Source: Mycteria americana
Taxonomy: Eukaryota; Chordata; Aves; Ciconiiformes; Ciconiidae
Assembly (NCBI RefSeq): GCF_035582795.1
Contig: NC_134379.1
Span: 620,001 to 684,000, forward strand
DNA: 64,000 nt
Direction: 5' to 3'
Program-made: the position numbers and the translations under genes
In this document: piece after piece, positions 26,294-38,124 of the stretch
How positions within the stretch are numbered: the stretch's first letter is position 1
Layout: each line of letters begins with the position of its first letter
Notes under the pieces: model-generated
Seen by the model: only the letters and a program-made list of their open reading frames with translations
Told to the model about the DNA's origin: nothing
The model's database searches: none

Positions 26294-28050
26294 AAGGAGA
26301 GAGGATGCTCTTTCTCTTGCCAGTGTTCAAATAGAGCATGCTGACAGATGGGGGAACCTCACAGGGTTCCTTCTCTTTTCCTCCCCAAAATGCACGGGGT
26401 TATTTTTTTGTCCCAAATTTTCCAGAAATTTTGGTCAATTCTCGTATGCCCACGCCATACGTGTGTGTCTGTGTACACTAGCTTGATTTTTTCAGAAGTG
26501 GTAATTAATTTTGCCTCAGGCACTCAAAACAAGCCACTTCAGGTTTATAGAGGATTAAGAAGAGCAAGCCCCACCTTGTGCTGGCCGTACACAATAAGGT
26601 TAATCCATGCTCAGTCAGAGTTTTGAAAACCTTGGATATTGTGACTGCTTTTTCCTCTCTAAAATTTTTCTGCGTTTCTTTGTAACCCTTCGTTTTCTTT
26701 TTTTTAACTTTCTCTTCTCCTTTTCCATGGGCTTGCATTAGAAGAACATGAATTGCTCACCCACGGTTTTTTGAAGGGGTTTGAAATAAGGCAATATAAC
26801 TGCTGTCTTTTGTGTGTGTATGTTCAAATTACGTTTCACATTTGCTCATTTTTTCCCTTCCCAGCTATTCTTATGCAGATGTCAGAGTATATCTTTTCAG
26901 CAAAGCTGATCATGGACTCTGCCCAAGCCACCAGAATTCTGCTGAGTACCCCTGGCCACCAGCTAACCTTAGCCGACATTGAAGCTCTTCAAAGACAAGA
27001 TCACCTTGTTTATGAAAACCATCTGCATGTCTGCATGTGCAAGCTGAGGGTGCTTGGCTTGCATTTTCTCCATTCGTCGAGAGGCATCAGTCATGGTGAG
27101 CTGAGTAATGTTTTCATTCCCAACCCTGCAATTACTGTGTGGCAGTTAAGATCTGGGCATGGGGAATGCACAGCCTGAATAATTTGGTGTGTAGAGGGGC
27201 TGTGTGAACACAGCAGGCTAATAGCAAAGATGCAGGGGCTTGGGAAAGCCTGCCTCCCAGTTTTATGCACAAGAAGTGGGAAATTACATGCTTTCTGACT
27301 GCAAAAATTTTGAATGGCAAGCGGGTTTCACTGGGAGGTGTTGAGGAAAGCTTTCCATCACTCAAACATTTTCTCTCTCCAGCACGCACCATGGCTGGGG
27401 ATTTCCAGAGGAGCCTGGGGAACAGGCGCTGAGTTCCCATCAGACAGCTCAACCTCAGTTGCTCTGCTGGGGTTGCTCATCCACCTCCTCAGCAGCCAGC
27501 AGCAGCCAGATCTCAGCTGGCATGACCTGGCAGAGCTCCCTTGGTTTTGGTGGCACCGCGCCGCTTGCTGAACACTGAAATTGAAACGCTGGCCTTGCCC
27601 TGGACACACAGTCCCCATTACAGAGGATCATGCGTGAGAAACACTCTGATGCTTCTCCATTTCCATCTCTTTCGGACACAGAAAAGTTTTCTGGAGCTTG
27701 CTTTTTGCATTGGGGGAAGTCACCAAAGTGGTTCAGTTTATGGCAGAGAAACTTTCTCACAAGAACCTACAGCATTTACTCCAAGCACTTGTGTTCTGGA
27801 TTTGCCCACACAAATTGTGGGGAAATTTGCCCCAAAGTATAAAATGAGATTCTTTTCGTAGCTTTCCTGCTGCCTGGAGGCACTCCAAGACTTTCAGTAG
27901 GCTTTAGGCTTGTTGATCAGGCCCAGCTGCATCCTGGGCCACTTTATAAGAAGTTCATATTTGCTTGTCTTTCATTTGAGTTTCTCAAAACTATGGTAGA
28001 CATTTGTTGACAAATCTTCAAAACAGGCACAGAAGTAGGTACAAAAAAAA

Positions 28051-28068
28051 TTAAAAAAATTTTTTTAA
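28051..28068. repeat. AT-only palindrome (18 bp)
   Basis: TTAAAAAAATTTTTTTAA is a perfect palindrome inside a larger A/T-only patch (about 28041..28076). Likely slippage-generated low-complexity sequence. Confidence 0.85.
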
Positions 28069-29689
28069 AAAATTTTACAGAAACTGGGATTAAACCCAAT
28101 ACTTTTTTCTTTAGCTGCATGGCCATTTAAAGCGGGATTGCAGGCCTATTAGAGATCAACGACTGGCCTGAGCAGCACCTGGCTGTTATAAAAACCAGCA
28201 GGAGCCAACCTCTGCTGATTTGCAGAGCCGTGAAAAGTGTGAGAGCTGGAGTGGGGTCTGGCTTGGCATCCTCCCTTTCAAGGCTAGGATCAGCTTGGCA
28301 GGTCACCTCTGTTTTTATGCTATCAGTGGTTATAGTCACGTATCCTTGAAGGTCTTCTGGCTGGGGTATCATCCTGCTTTTTATTTACCGTGGATTTTCA
28401 GTGTCTGAAACAGAAGTCAAAGTTGCTAGCAAGGATGTGCTCTGTGTGAGTGGGCGCTGACCTCATAGGTCCAGAGAAACAGTAGTAAGTGCTGGTTGTA
28501 TTATGCCACGGCTTTCCACCAGCCTGTAGGTGGTTTCCCAGTCTCTTGCCAGTTGCGTGGAGTTGTAGAAGCTTTTGGGACCTCTGCTGCCTGCTCAGCC
28601 AGAGGGTGTGCTGGGAGGAACGTGTGAGTCCTGAAGAATCTCATTATTTTCATACGGACAGGACTGTTGTCGTGAAAGCAGCCAAATTAATGGGATGGGG
28701 AATCTAGACCTGTGTAATGACTGTGCTGTGAGGGGCATAGATCATGTATGCCTTCCCATATATTAATTCAGAATTTTTGAAACTCAAAATGGCTCTAGGC
28801 TCAGAGTGGGTGACAGAACAAAAGCCAGCCTGTTTTATTGCACATAAGTGCCTCTGTCTAACTAACACACCGCACTTCAGCTGTGGTATGATCCTCGTGT
28901 ACTTTTATTCCTTCTCAGTCAATCTGAGCCCTACATCCATGGCCTCATTAGGCAGCAAAGCAGCTTCATTAAGCCCTGCATGTGGCAGTAGCCCCTGGGA
29001 GGGCTGTGGGGTGCTGTGCTTACTGCGGCAGTGGGAGCTGGGGAAAGCCTCGCTGAAGTGCAAGGCGATGCTGCAGATAGGTAGTGGTTTCCAGTAGCAT
29101 TTAAACAGGTGGTCTTGGGCTTAAGGAGTAGGGGCTGAAGGCCTGCCCGAGCCTACAAAACCTGTTGAGCTGCTGAGCTTCATGTGCAGAAGCTGCATTA
29201 GCCCAGGGAAGGCAGCAGCTGAACGATTCCCATTTGTTTTGGGAGGTTTTGTCTCCACGGCTGGGATGGGTAAGTACCCACGGGTTATCACGCTGACCAG
29301 GAGCACTGCGGTAGCAGCCTGGGGTGCTCCCAAACGTAACGCACCCCCGCATTGTTGTGCCACCGCACCCTGGTGCTCTCGCAAAACTGGGAGTAGGTTT
29401 CAAGAGCGAAGAACGGGGGTATAGCAGGGCTCAACTTGGTTTTATTTTTTAGACTCCTAAGAAGGCCCTGGTATTTCCTGTCAGCAGAGATGGTCAGGAA
29501 AATGTGTGCACTAGTCCTTCATTCAAATCTAAAGTCTGAAACCCTTGAGAAACTCTCGTTCTTTTGTCTTGGTGCTTTTTGCCCTCCTTGGGACTGTCTG
29601 ATGCTGGAATACAATGCTGATATGGAGATGAATCCTATTCACAGCACGATCTCTATCACACTGTCTTCACTTTTATAGTGCTGTTAAAG

Positions 29690-30070
29690 TGAGCGGGTAC
29701 CTTGGGAACGAGTGCGACAGTCCCTCTTGGTGTCTGTGTGCCCTGATACTGGCAGGTGGGCACGGGGCTGCCGGGGGCATCCCTCGCGCCACGCTTGTGA
29801 CCACAGTCCTCTGCTGATGGCTGGTCAGTGCCTCCTCGCCCAGCCCATAACGCGGCAAGGATGTGCGCTTTGGGCTCGTCCCGGTTTTGTCCAGCTGGGG
29901 CGTGTGCCCTGCCCGGCCCCGAGCTGCCGCTTGCCTGCCGGCAGCTGCTCCTTCAGCCATGCCCTGTGCTGGGGGTGCAAGAGCCCCCCAGGAGAGCGGG
30001 GGGGGCTGCTGTCGGGGCGCTCGCCTGACCTGCTGCTCCGGTGTGCCGAGGGACAGGAGCTCTGTACCAC
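29690..30070. promoter_or_regulatory. CpG-rich segment
   Basis: About 24 CpG in roughly 330 bp. Open frames of up to 154 codons occur on both strands across the same bases, as expected of GC-rich sequence. No gene is recognised. Confidence 0.45.
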
Positions 30071-31395
30071 TCCGTCCTCCCTGGAGAGAGAGATTTACCA
30101 TCAAGGCAGAGCGTGCCTCTCTCTTGTCGTTAATCACCCTTCCCCTTAAGGAGGTGTGAGGATATTTGAACGTGTTCTGGACATTGCCAAATTATAGGCA
30201 AAATACGCTCAATGCTCAAAGCATGTTCAAACCCTGCCTCTCATAAATAAGGCTGGATCCTCAGCTGCTATAGGCACCCTTCTAAATTATACACGTGGAA
30301 ACAGTCCCCCAGACTTCATCTGGTTTCCTTCGCTTATGTCTAGAAACCTAGAATTATAATCAGCACTCAATTGTAGCTGGGATTGTATTACATGATTGCC
30401 GAGATCCTTGTTGCTGCTTTTGAATTTTCATTTTCTACTTTCTTTTCACAGGATGTGATATGTAGTGCTCAAATATATTCCTATAGCTACAGGGTGAATA
30501 TCACCTTCTTTTAATATAGTTTAATGGGACCTTCTTTCCTCTTCTAATCCCATGGAAATAGGAGTTGTACTGGATAAGATCACACATGAATGTTACTGTA
30601 ATTTTGCTCTGTGTCAAAGATATGGTCTCATCAGAGCTTGACTGTATCGCTAATTTGAGAAAAGGGCACAAGCATTAAAGCTGAGATGTGCAACCTTTAG
30701 CAGTCCTTCAGTTTGTATGGAAGGTATCTGGAATGCAAATTGTTGGGCATTATGCTCTGAAATGTTCCAATAACTTTTGAACTGCAAAATTATGTGACTG
30801 TCAGAATTGAGGTCAGTCCTACCCCTCCTCCTCACCCTGCTCTTCTGTACCAGGCTACAAATCTGAAACACTGCTTGTAAGGGAAAGATGAATGCTATTA
30901 GTATTCAAATGGATTTCCTTTTCCATATGAAAAATGGAAGACTTCATTTCTAGAAGTAATTTTAGTGTTAAGCTACCTATTTATGGTGGGTCCTGCACTC
31001 AGCTTGTATCAAGTAGATGTATAAATATTCTTTCTAACCAAGGGCTAAATCTTGGCCCTGGCTCTAAGAAGGTGCACAGGGAATAGGTCCATGTGACTGG
31101 ATATAATTCCAACAGAGGAATTACTTCTCTGTTTTGTTGCGTCCCAGGGGATACCTAACTTCTGACGACTTTGGGAACCGAGACGTGGAGCAGTACCAAG
31201 CAATCCCTGGCACAGTGTCTCCAGCTGGGCACCCAAAAACCAAGGGATCTGATGCACCCCATTTTAGACAACATAAGCTGTAAAATATTTTATTTAGAAG
31301 CTTGACCCTAATGGATAAATCCGTCTGACTGTGGTAGCTGCTGGCAACACTCGGAGCTCTGCATCTCTGGCCTGCGCTCTGGCCGAAGTTGTTGG

Positions 31396-32424
31396 TTGCG
31401 CTGCGTGATCATCCCAGTGACCTCTAAGGCACCTCTCCTAGTTTCCATTCCGGCCAAAAGAGGCTTCAGTCTTTTCCTGAAAAGTTTCAACACCACCCTT
31501 ATCTTCCTTGGAAATGCAGGAATACCAGGGAGAAATGCTTTCGCAAACCTTAACCCATGTTTTTATCATTCATTACTACCTGTCATTTATTCCACCCTCC
31601 TGACATATAAATCTGGCCGGGCACAGCATAAAGGCTCATATTTGCTGGCTGTTCACCACTGCACAAGCATGTTCTGTGCTGCTGCTTCCAAGAGCTTGGG
31701 AAATGCTAATATTACAATTATTTTATGGTGAGTTTTGATGGGATGGGCTTTAAATGCTGACAGGTTTACCGAGTATAACAGCTCCCTTCAAAGCCTCCAT
31801 GGTCAAATTCAGCTTGCAAAGTGGCAAACAGGGCATAGTCTGTGTGTTTTCTTTCAAGAAAAAAGAGCACAACAGTCAGTGTTTGCCCTCAGTTTTCAGG
31901 TCCCTGTAGTTGTCCTCGGCCACAGCAGAGGAGGGTGGCATGGCAGCAGGCTGTTCACCTCCCGCATGCCAAGAGGCTTGGGGTGCCATTCGCTGTGCCC
32001 TCCCCGCTCCCGCCACAGTTGCCCCATCTGCACGGGCGTGCACTGGGAGGCGTTTGTCCTGGAGCTCTGCAGGGTCCCGCTCATTCCCCGCCTGGCAGGT
32101 GCGGTCCGTGCATCCCTCCTGGTCAATAAACCAGGATTTGCAGAAGGGCCTAAAGGACTTAGGATCCTGAATCCTACTGAGTTATACGGGGGAATTCCAG
32201 CGCTGATGAAACTGTTGGCAGACGTCTTCCTGGGCTCCCGACAGCCCCCAGTCTTTGCTCCATGTGAGGCGGGTACCCCATCACAGCCCTGGACCCTCTG
32301 CTTCCCAGTCCTGCCCAAAAGGGTGGGCAGGCTTTTTCTGTTTCCCTCTATACACAGGGAAAACAGTGCAAAAAGTCTGTATGAAATATTTATAGAGTTT
32401 ATGGATGTGGCTAAACACGATTGA
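31396..32424 (+). other. Long open stretch with a single in-frame TGA, unrecognised
   Basis: One plus-strand frame is open from about 31396 to 32424 except for a TGA at 31729..31731. The part after it has an ATG at 31738 and runs 228 codons. The translation has no recognisable domain, signal peptide or repeat, and is rich in Pro, Arg, Ser and Leu, as expected for GC-rich chance frames. Probably not a gene; a decayed retrocopy or novel exon cannot be excluded. Confidence 0.15.
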
Positions 32425-32797
32425 AACGATGCTTGTAAATGTGGGTAGAACTTGTCAGTGGCTGTTTAAAATTGAGTAATACCATTTTAATTGTTATCCT
32501 TACTGCTATAGATCACAATAAGGTTATGTTGATGGAACCATCAAGCATAGTAAATGCTATAAGTACAATATGTTAGTACTAATTATAGAGTAATTTAACA
32601 ACAATGTATATGAGGAGGGCAATTTTGCATGCCAATTCACCATAGTAAATTTAATTGTATGGAAGGGGAAGGCAAAATATTTTCAACGAAGAGTAAAATG
32701 ATAGATACCAGTTGCTTTTTCCCGTGCCAGTGGCATTGCCGACTCCTTTTGAAAGGGTTGCTGCCACTTTACCTTACTGAGCATCCCTCTAGTATGG

Positions 32798-32833
32798 ATA
32801 TCTTTACAGGGATGTATATCTTTACAGGGCACA
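32798..32833. repeat. 18-bp direct duplication
   Basis: ATATCTTTACAGGGATGT is followed directly by ATATCTTTACAGGGCACA. The first 14 bases are identical. Confidence 0.85.
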
Positions 32834-33803
32834 GGAGATTTCAGACTGATTGCTGGACAACAGCTCTGACTCTTCTCTGCCAAAGCAAAAATATGTTATT
32901 TTTCATTGAGGGAGGTAAGCTGAGAGTTGTAGTGATGTGAAGTGTTAATGGAGCACATGCACAGGAATTACACCTATGGAGGGCAGTGTGAAAATAGGCC
33001 CCTGTTTTTTTCTTCTTTTTATCAGGATGCAAGAAGTCAGAAGCTGTTACTCGCTGAAATAAATTATCCTATAGCTTTGACCTTTTTTCCCTCCAATTAT
33101 TGTAATTTACAGACCTGAGAAAGGACTGAATTTAAAGAGGACTTTTATTGTTTTGGATAAAATAACTTCTCTTGCTCTTTACCTCAAAGATTTTGTTCTT
33201 ATTTATGCTGCAGTTGCCCTTGACTGTTCTGGAAACACAAAGGGATGTTTGGGAGTCTGCAAATGTCACTTCTGTCCTCTGAGGCCCCTTCTTGCAGTCG
33301 AGGTGGTCCAGGTTGCCTCAGTGCAAGTGAGCCATCAGCCTGTGGCTCTTGGGGGGTGATGTGGAGGGGTGAGCTCATGTCCCCTGGGGATGGTGACTGG
33401 CCGAGCCCTGCTCCTCCCCAGGCATCATTTCTGTTGTTTCCAGATTACAAGCAAATGTGTCAAACCCCTTTGAGTGATTTTCCTGCCTATTCTGCAGACT
33501 AACTCAAAAACATTTATGTCCAGATCTCCACTGGCTGACTGGCACGTCCTGGCGAAACGGCTGCTGCTCTGTTATCTGAGGGTACGTCAGCAGGTCCCGA
33601 GACAGACCGGGCAGAGCAACCTCTTCTGGCTCAAGGGGTTTTGGGACAGACTCCACCTTTTCATCCCACGACTCTAATGCCAGCAGAATACGAAGGTGAA
33701 TTCAAAGACAAATAACTGTGGCACGATGAACAAATGAGCGATCCGGAAAGCCCCTGCTAGTTCAGTTTCCTAAGAGTAATTTCCTCCTCCTTGCTTCCTT
33801 CAG

Positions 33804-33905
33804 ACTTCCTCTGTCACAGACAAGAAACGAAATTCGCCAGGGGAAAATGACTCTTACCATGTCTGGAAGAAGGCCAAAGTGATTACAAGAGATCAGTATG
33901 GCCCA
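33804..33905 (+). other. Candidate orphan exon (102 bp, open, phase 0)
   Basis: A good acceptor (CTCCTCCTTGCTTCCTTCAG) ends at 33803, and a near-perfect donor (CCA/GTAAGT) follows 33905. The enclosed 102 bp are open in one frame for exactly 34 codons, including HVWKKAKVITRDQYGP; the other two frames have stops. I do not recognise the peptide and find no partner exons nearby. It may be a non-coding RNA exon, a cryptic exon or chance: a 34-codon open frame alone is unremarkable. Confidence 0.25.
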
Positions 33906-35869
33906 GTAAGTACATTCTTCTTTATTCATCGCTAGTTTGGATCTATGTATTTTTCTTCTAGTGTGTTCTTTGTGTCTATGTAAAAATTCAATTTCCATTT
34001 TACTATAGGTCAGTATTAAGCCATTTTTTCTATGAAGTGAATTTTCTCATCCTCTGGAAAAATAAAAAGTGAAATAGACTTTGAAATAGTAAAAAAATTA
34101 TTCACATTGTTTGCCTTTCATCAGTTGCATCAATTATATATAGCACAGGGGTTTTGAAGAATACATTTATAATTTGTAAAAGACACTAACATAATTAAAT
34201 TCTTGTTAAATATGGCACATAGAACATTTATTCATGTGTTTCAGCGTCAGGTTGAACTCCGCCTATAACAGCATCTGTATTGTAACAGCTGGAGTGCGGG
34301 AGGCGCATTGCAGAGTGCCCTGAAAAATATGCGACTTTTGGATTACACCTCCTCCAAGACAGAGGAATGGCTCAAAGCCCCGTCCTAGCACCTGGAGGAC
34401 CTCTAGTCTGACTCTGCAATTCTTCAGGCCCTAACAGCTAAACCTGTTTTTTATTTACATATGCTGCCCAGCAATAACTTTAACTTCCAGGTCTTGTGAA
34501 AAGAAATGAGGAAATAACTGCACGTTGCACAGGACTGGAGAGAGGCACTGGCAGACGTGTCTCCTTCTGGGGAGGACAGAGACCTTTTAGAGCTGCCTTT
34601 TAGACCTTGAGGAGCACCTGGGGAAGCCTTCCCCCTGCTTTCTTCTCACCTTAGGAAATGTGAGAATAGAAACCAGTCCATAAGGAAGCTGGCTCGGTGT
34701 TCCCAAAGCCCTTCCCTAAAATCATTTCACCCAAGATAGTCTTGGTGATTTGCCCCTTATCTCACAAGTCTCGCCTCCTACTAGGAGCCATTTGGAAAGA
34801 GATTTCCCTAGGGGCTATTAACTCTGACTGTGATTTTCTATTATGTTTGCTAATTCTTCTTAAATTGATCTGATACAGATATTACAGAGATAATGAGTAT
34901 AGGGTAAAGCCTTCTCAGCTGCATCTCCAGTGACTGCAAGTATTCCGTGGCCCTAATGGGGCACACGCTCTACCACTACATCAGCTATCATATGTATACT
35001 GTTTTTTCCCTGTTAAGGGTAATCTTGTACGCTACCTGTTCATTGTAAAGAATGATTACAGATAGGATAGCCTCTGAATAACGCAAGAACTCTGGAGTCT
35101 TAGAAAATGCGAAACTGTTGATAAATCTGTTGTAGCTGAAACAAAATTGAAGCAAACTTAAAAATATTACTCTGGTCTTCTACCCAGGGTGAGTAAATTT
35201 TTAGTGGAGGCCAGCTCACATCATAACTGTATTTCCACTGAATGTCTGAGTTAATTTATACAATGGCTACTGTACATGACCAATGGGTCAAGGTGCTTCG
35301 GCCTGACTTTGTGCTGGAGTGGCAGGAGACAGCGTGCAGGCTCCGATCGGGGGCTGGGAGGGGGATGCTGGCCACTGGCAGGCGTGGGAGGGTGAACGGC
35401 TGGAGGGCAACACGGCGGCTGCAGCTGCAGGGCTCGGCAGGGCTGCCCAACCATCGCTGTGGCCAAACTGGTGCCAGCGGGTAATCAAGGCTTCAGGTAG
35501 GATTCACCAGCTCCTGCCGTGTGCAGCCCACGATTGCTAGCGCTTTTGTTGGATGCTGTATATAATCCTCTTCAGTAAGGGATTAAAACATAACTAAACC
35601 TCATTGTTTAAGTTAGATGCACAGTGAAAATCTGGTAACCAAAGTGTTCCTGGAAAAACTTTGAAAATAGAGTTCAAAGGAAGAGTTTTAGTTTTTTGCA
35701 AATATGGCAGAAATTTTGCAGGTTCTTAGATTCATCTGGAAATGCAGAAATGTAAGGATGAAGCAATAAACTAATCAATGGAGAAAACTATTTCGTTATT
35801 TGTCATAGGTTTCTTTCTCCCTTTTACATATACACATACGCACAAAACCACACATGCTTGTTGATTACG

Positions 35870-36000
35870 GTTGAAATGCAAGGGTTGTTATTGCCAATTG
35901 GAAAATTATAATTTTAATTAGTAACAATGAAAAAAGTGCTCAACCCCACTTTTTAATCAGCGCAGGGTGTATAATTAGCACATAAATGGGTAGGGGGTTA
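35870..36000. promoter_or_regulatory. AT-rich block with TAATTA-like sites
   Basis: CCAATTGG, TATAATTTTAATTAG and GTATAATTAGC occur within about 100 bp of non-repetitive sequence. Candidate regulatory element by composition only. Confidence 0.25.
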
Positions 36001-37515
36001 GACATCGGTTGGGTGTTGACTGGTGAGGAAGGTGAGTTTGGCTGTTTTCTTTCTCTAGCAATATAGCATTTTGTCACTAGTAATAATTACTGGCATTCTT
36101 CAGAGTGGCAATGCTTATGCAGAGATATTAATATTCATTGTGTGGTTTATTCCTACAGTTAAAATGAGCCAGCGATGACAAGCCTGGGAATGCTGCACGG
36201 CTTGCATTTCGTGGCAGTGGTGAGTGCTCCCGTGCTGCTTAGATACCTCAGGAGCATGCTGAGACTTAGACAAACCTCCTGAAGATCCCTGACATTTGCA
36301 AGGTAAAAATAAAAATGACTTTCTGTGGGACCTTTGTATTGACCTGGAAGTGTGTGACTGCTGAGAAATTCAGAGAGTCTTGGAGGTGCTTTGTGTCATG
36401 GTCATTATGTGCCTTGAAGATGGAGACAAATGTAACTTTTTTTTTTTTTTAACGTATGACAAAACCAAAAAATGTAAATCAGCTTTGGGTTTTAAGGGTG
36501 TGAGAGCTTGTCTGCTGACCATCCTCACATGCTACATCATGGGGGTGGCAAAGTGATCCTGGTATCCTCCCGTGGTTCAGTGGCCATGGTCCCCCTTTGA
36601 CCTGGGGTCAAGGACATTTCCAGACCACGTAGCTGTGAGTGGTGGCTTTGTCCCTTGGGCTGCAAGCGAGATGCGCAGACATGAGAGCCATGGCTTCCCC
36701 TCTAGCACCCAAGGCTTCGATGGCACCATGCCAAAATCCAGCACTCGTGTCCATCCCTCCACAAGACGCAAGGTCCGCACTCCCTGCTCGACCCCCTCCC
36801 ACTGCAGTCCGTCCAAAGCAATGGCCTTGATGGGGGACTTGGCTGGTGGCGACCTTGTGTGGCTGCTGATGCCAGTCCAAGCGTGTGAAAAATGCTGATG
36901 TTGAAATTAGTGCTTTAAACCCACACGTTGTACTTTGGCAAGGTATTAGAGAATCCACTTTTATACGCATGGTGCTTTTGGTTTAAGATGTGAGTTTTTA
37001 TTGGTGTACTATATAAAGATTGGTTCTTTAGATACTAATGCCTCAGCAAAATCCGTCTGCAGTCATTTGCGGCCCGAAGGGACTGTTTCCTGGGCAGGAA
37101 TGCTGTCTTGGAGGAACGAGGAGCTGATTGCTGAGTCTCCAGCAGTGAGTCAGCTGTGCGTGAGAGGCAGAGTAGTCAAAAGCAACTCTTGATCTTAAGG
37201 GCAGATGTGGCTTCTTTAGCCTTCACCATTCTAATTACATGCTTGTAGTAGCTGTACAGGATTATATATGTGTGTGTGAAAGAAAAACTGAACTGTTAAA
37301 TATGAGGCAGCAACTTGGAGCTGGCATAGGTCACCTGCTGTGGGAGTTTGTGTAGCATCCAGGTGAATTCTGGAGACGCTAGTCCTCTTACCCAGTGAAT
37401 CACAGAAGTCACTCCTGATGTGACAGCACATGATGTTAAGTGTTTTTTACAGGATCTCCATGTTTTAGATTTAAACTTTTTATTTTTCCCTTAGAAAACA
37501 GGATGTTCTTTTTAC

Positions 37516-37557
37516 TTAGAACTCTAATAGAGTTATAAATCTCTATTAGAGTTCTAA
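37516..37557. repeat. Perfect inverted repeat, 17-bp stem and 8-nt loop
   Basis: The left arm at 37516..37532 and right arm at 37541..37557 are exact reverse complements, with loop TTATAAAT. Each arm contains a smaller odd palindrome (CTCTAATAGAG / CTCTATTAGAG). On either strand an RNA would fold into a long uninterrupted hairpin. No transposon or gene around it explains it. Confidence 0.95.
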
Positions 37558-38124
37558 CAATACATTTGTATCTGTTTTATTGATGAAAAATGTATCAAAC
37601 GGCTAATACCAACATTTAAATTGTCATAATTGCACTGTGAAGTAAACATGCTCTTCTGATTAATGAAGTGGTTTGTTTCTCTGGGAATTATTATTTTAGG
37701 CTTTGTCAGTCTGCAGTACTGGATATAGCTGGGTTTCATTTGGAAGGTTTCTGAGAGCAGTTTAAGAAAAAAAGGTTTGTTTTCATTTTAAAAGATGGAT
37801 CTTATTTCTGGGAAGACCTCATGTAGCTGGAAGAATGGGTCACAAAGTAAAATGCACAGCCTCTGAATTTAAGTAATTGCACAACAATTTTCTGTACCTT
37901 TCAATTTATAGAGCTTATTTAATGCTAGCTTTCTGCTTCATAGCCAGCACAACTTGAGAGAAAATCTCTCTTCAGTGGCACCAGAGAACAAATCTGCCTT
38001 CATTTGGGGTGAAGAGCCTGAAGAGCCTACAGCTGTCCATCATGGCCCACCAGGTGTCACTTACACCAATGATGTCGTAGCTCTGGGACTGGGCCAAAGC
38101 TTCTTGCTCTTCTTGTTTATTCCT

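Larger units (their letters stand above)
24981..29689. other. Intergenic, no gene recognised
   Basis: Includes the GGAT repeat and the AT palindrome. A plus-strand frame at 26753..27178 (141 codons) and overlapping frames at 27314..27861 have no identifiable domain. Confidence 0.55.
30071..33803. other. Intergenic, contains the long open stretch at 31.4-32.4 kb
   Basis: AT-rich outside 31890..32350. No known exon or repeat beyond those listed. Confidence 0.5.
33906..38124. other. Intergenic, no gene recognised
   Basis: AT-rich, with a T14 run near 36438, a GC-richer patch at 36570..36890 and the perfect hairpin at 37.5 kb. No exon is recognised downstream of the candidate exon at 33.8 kb. 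Confidence 0.5.

Noticed and set aside
26753..27178. 141-codon plus-strand frame with a plausible-looking middle (ATRILLSTPGHQLTL)
   Set aside because: No recognised domain, no splice structure and no composition difference from chance frames of this length; not listed as a gene.
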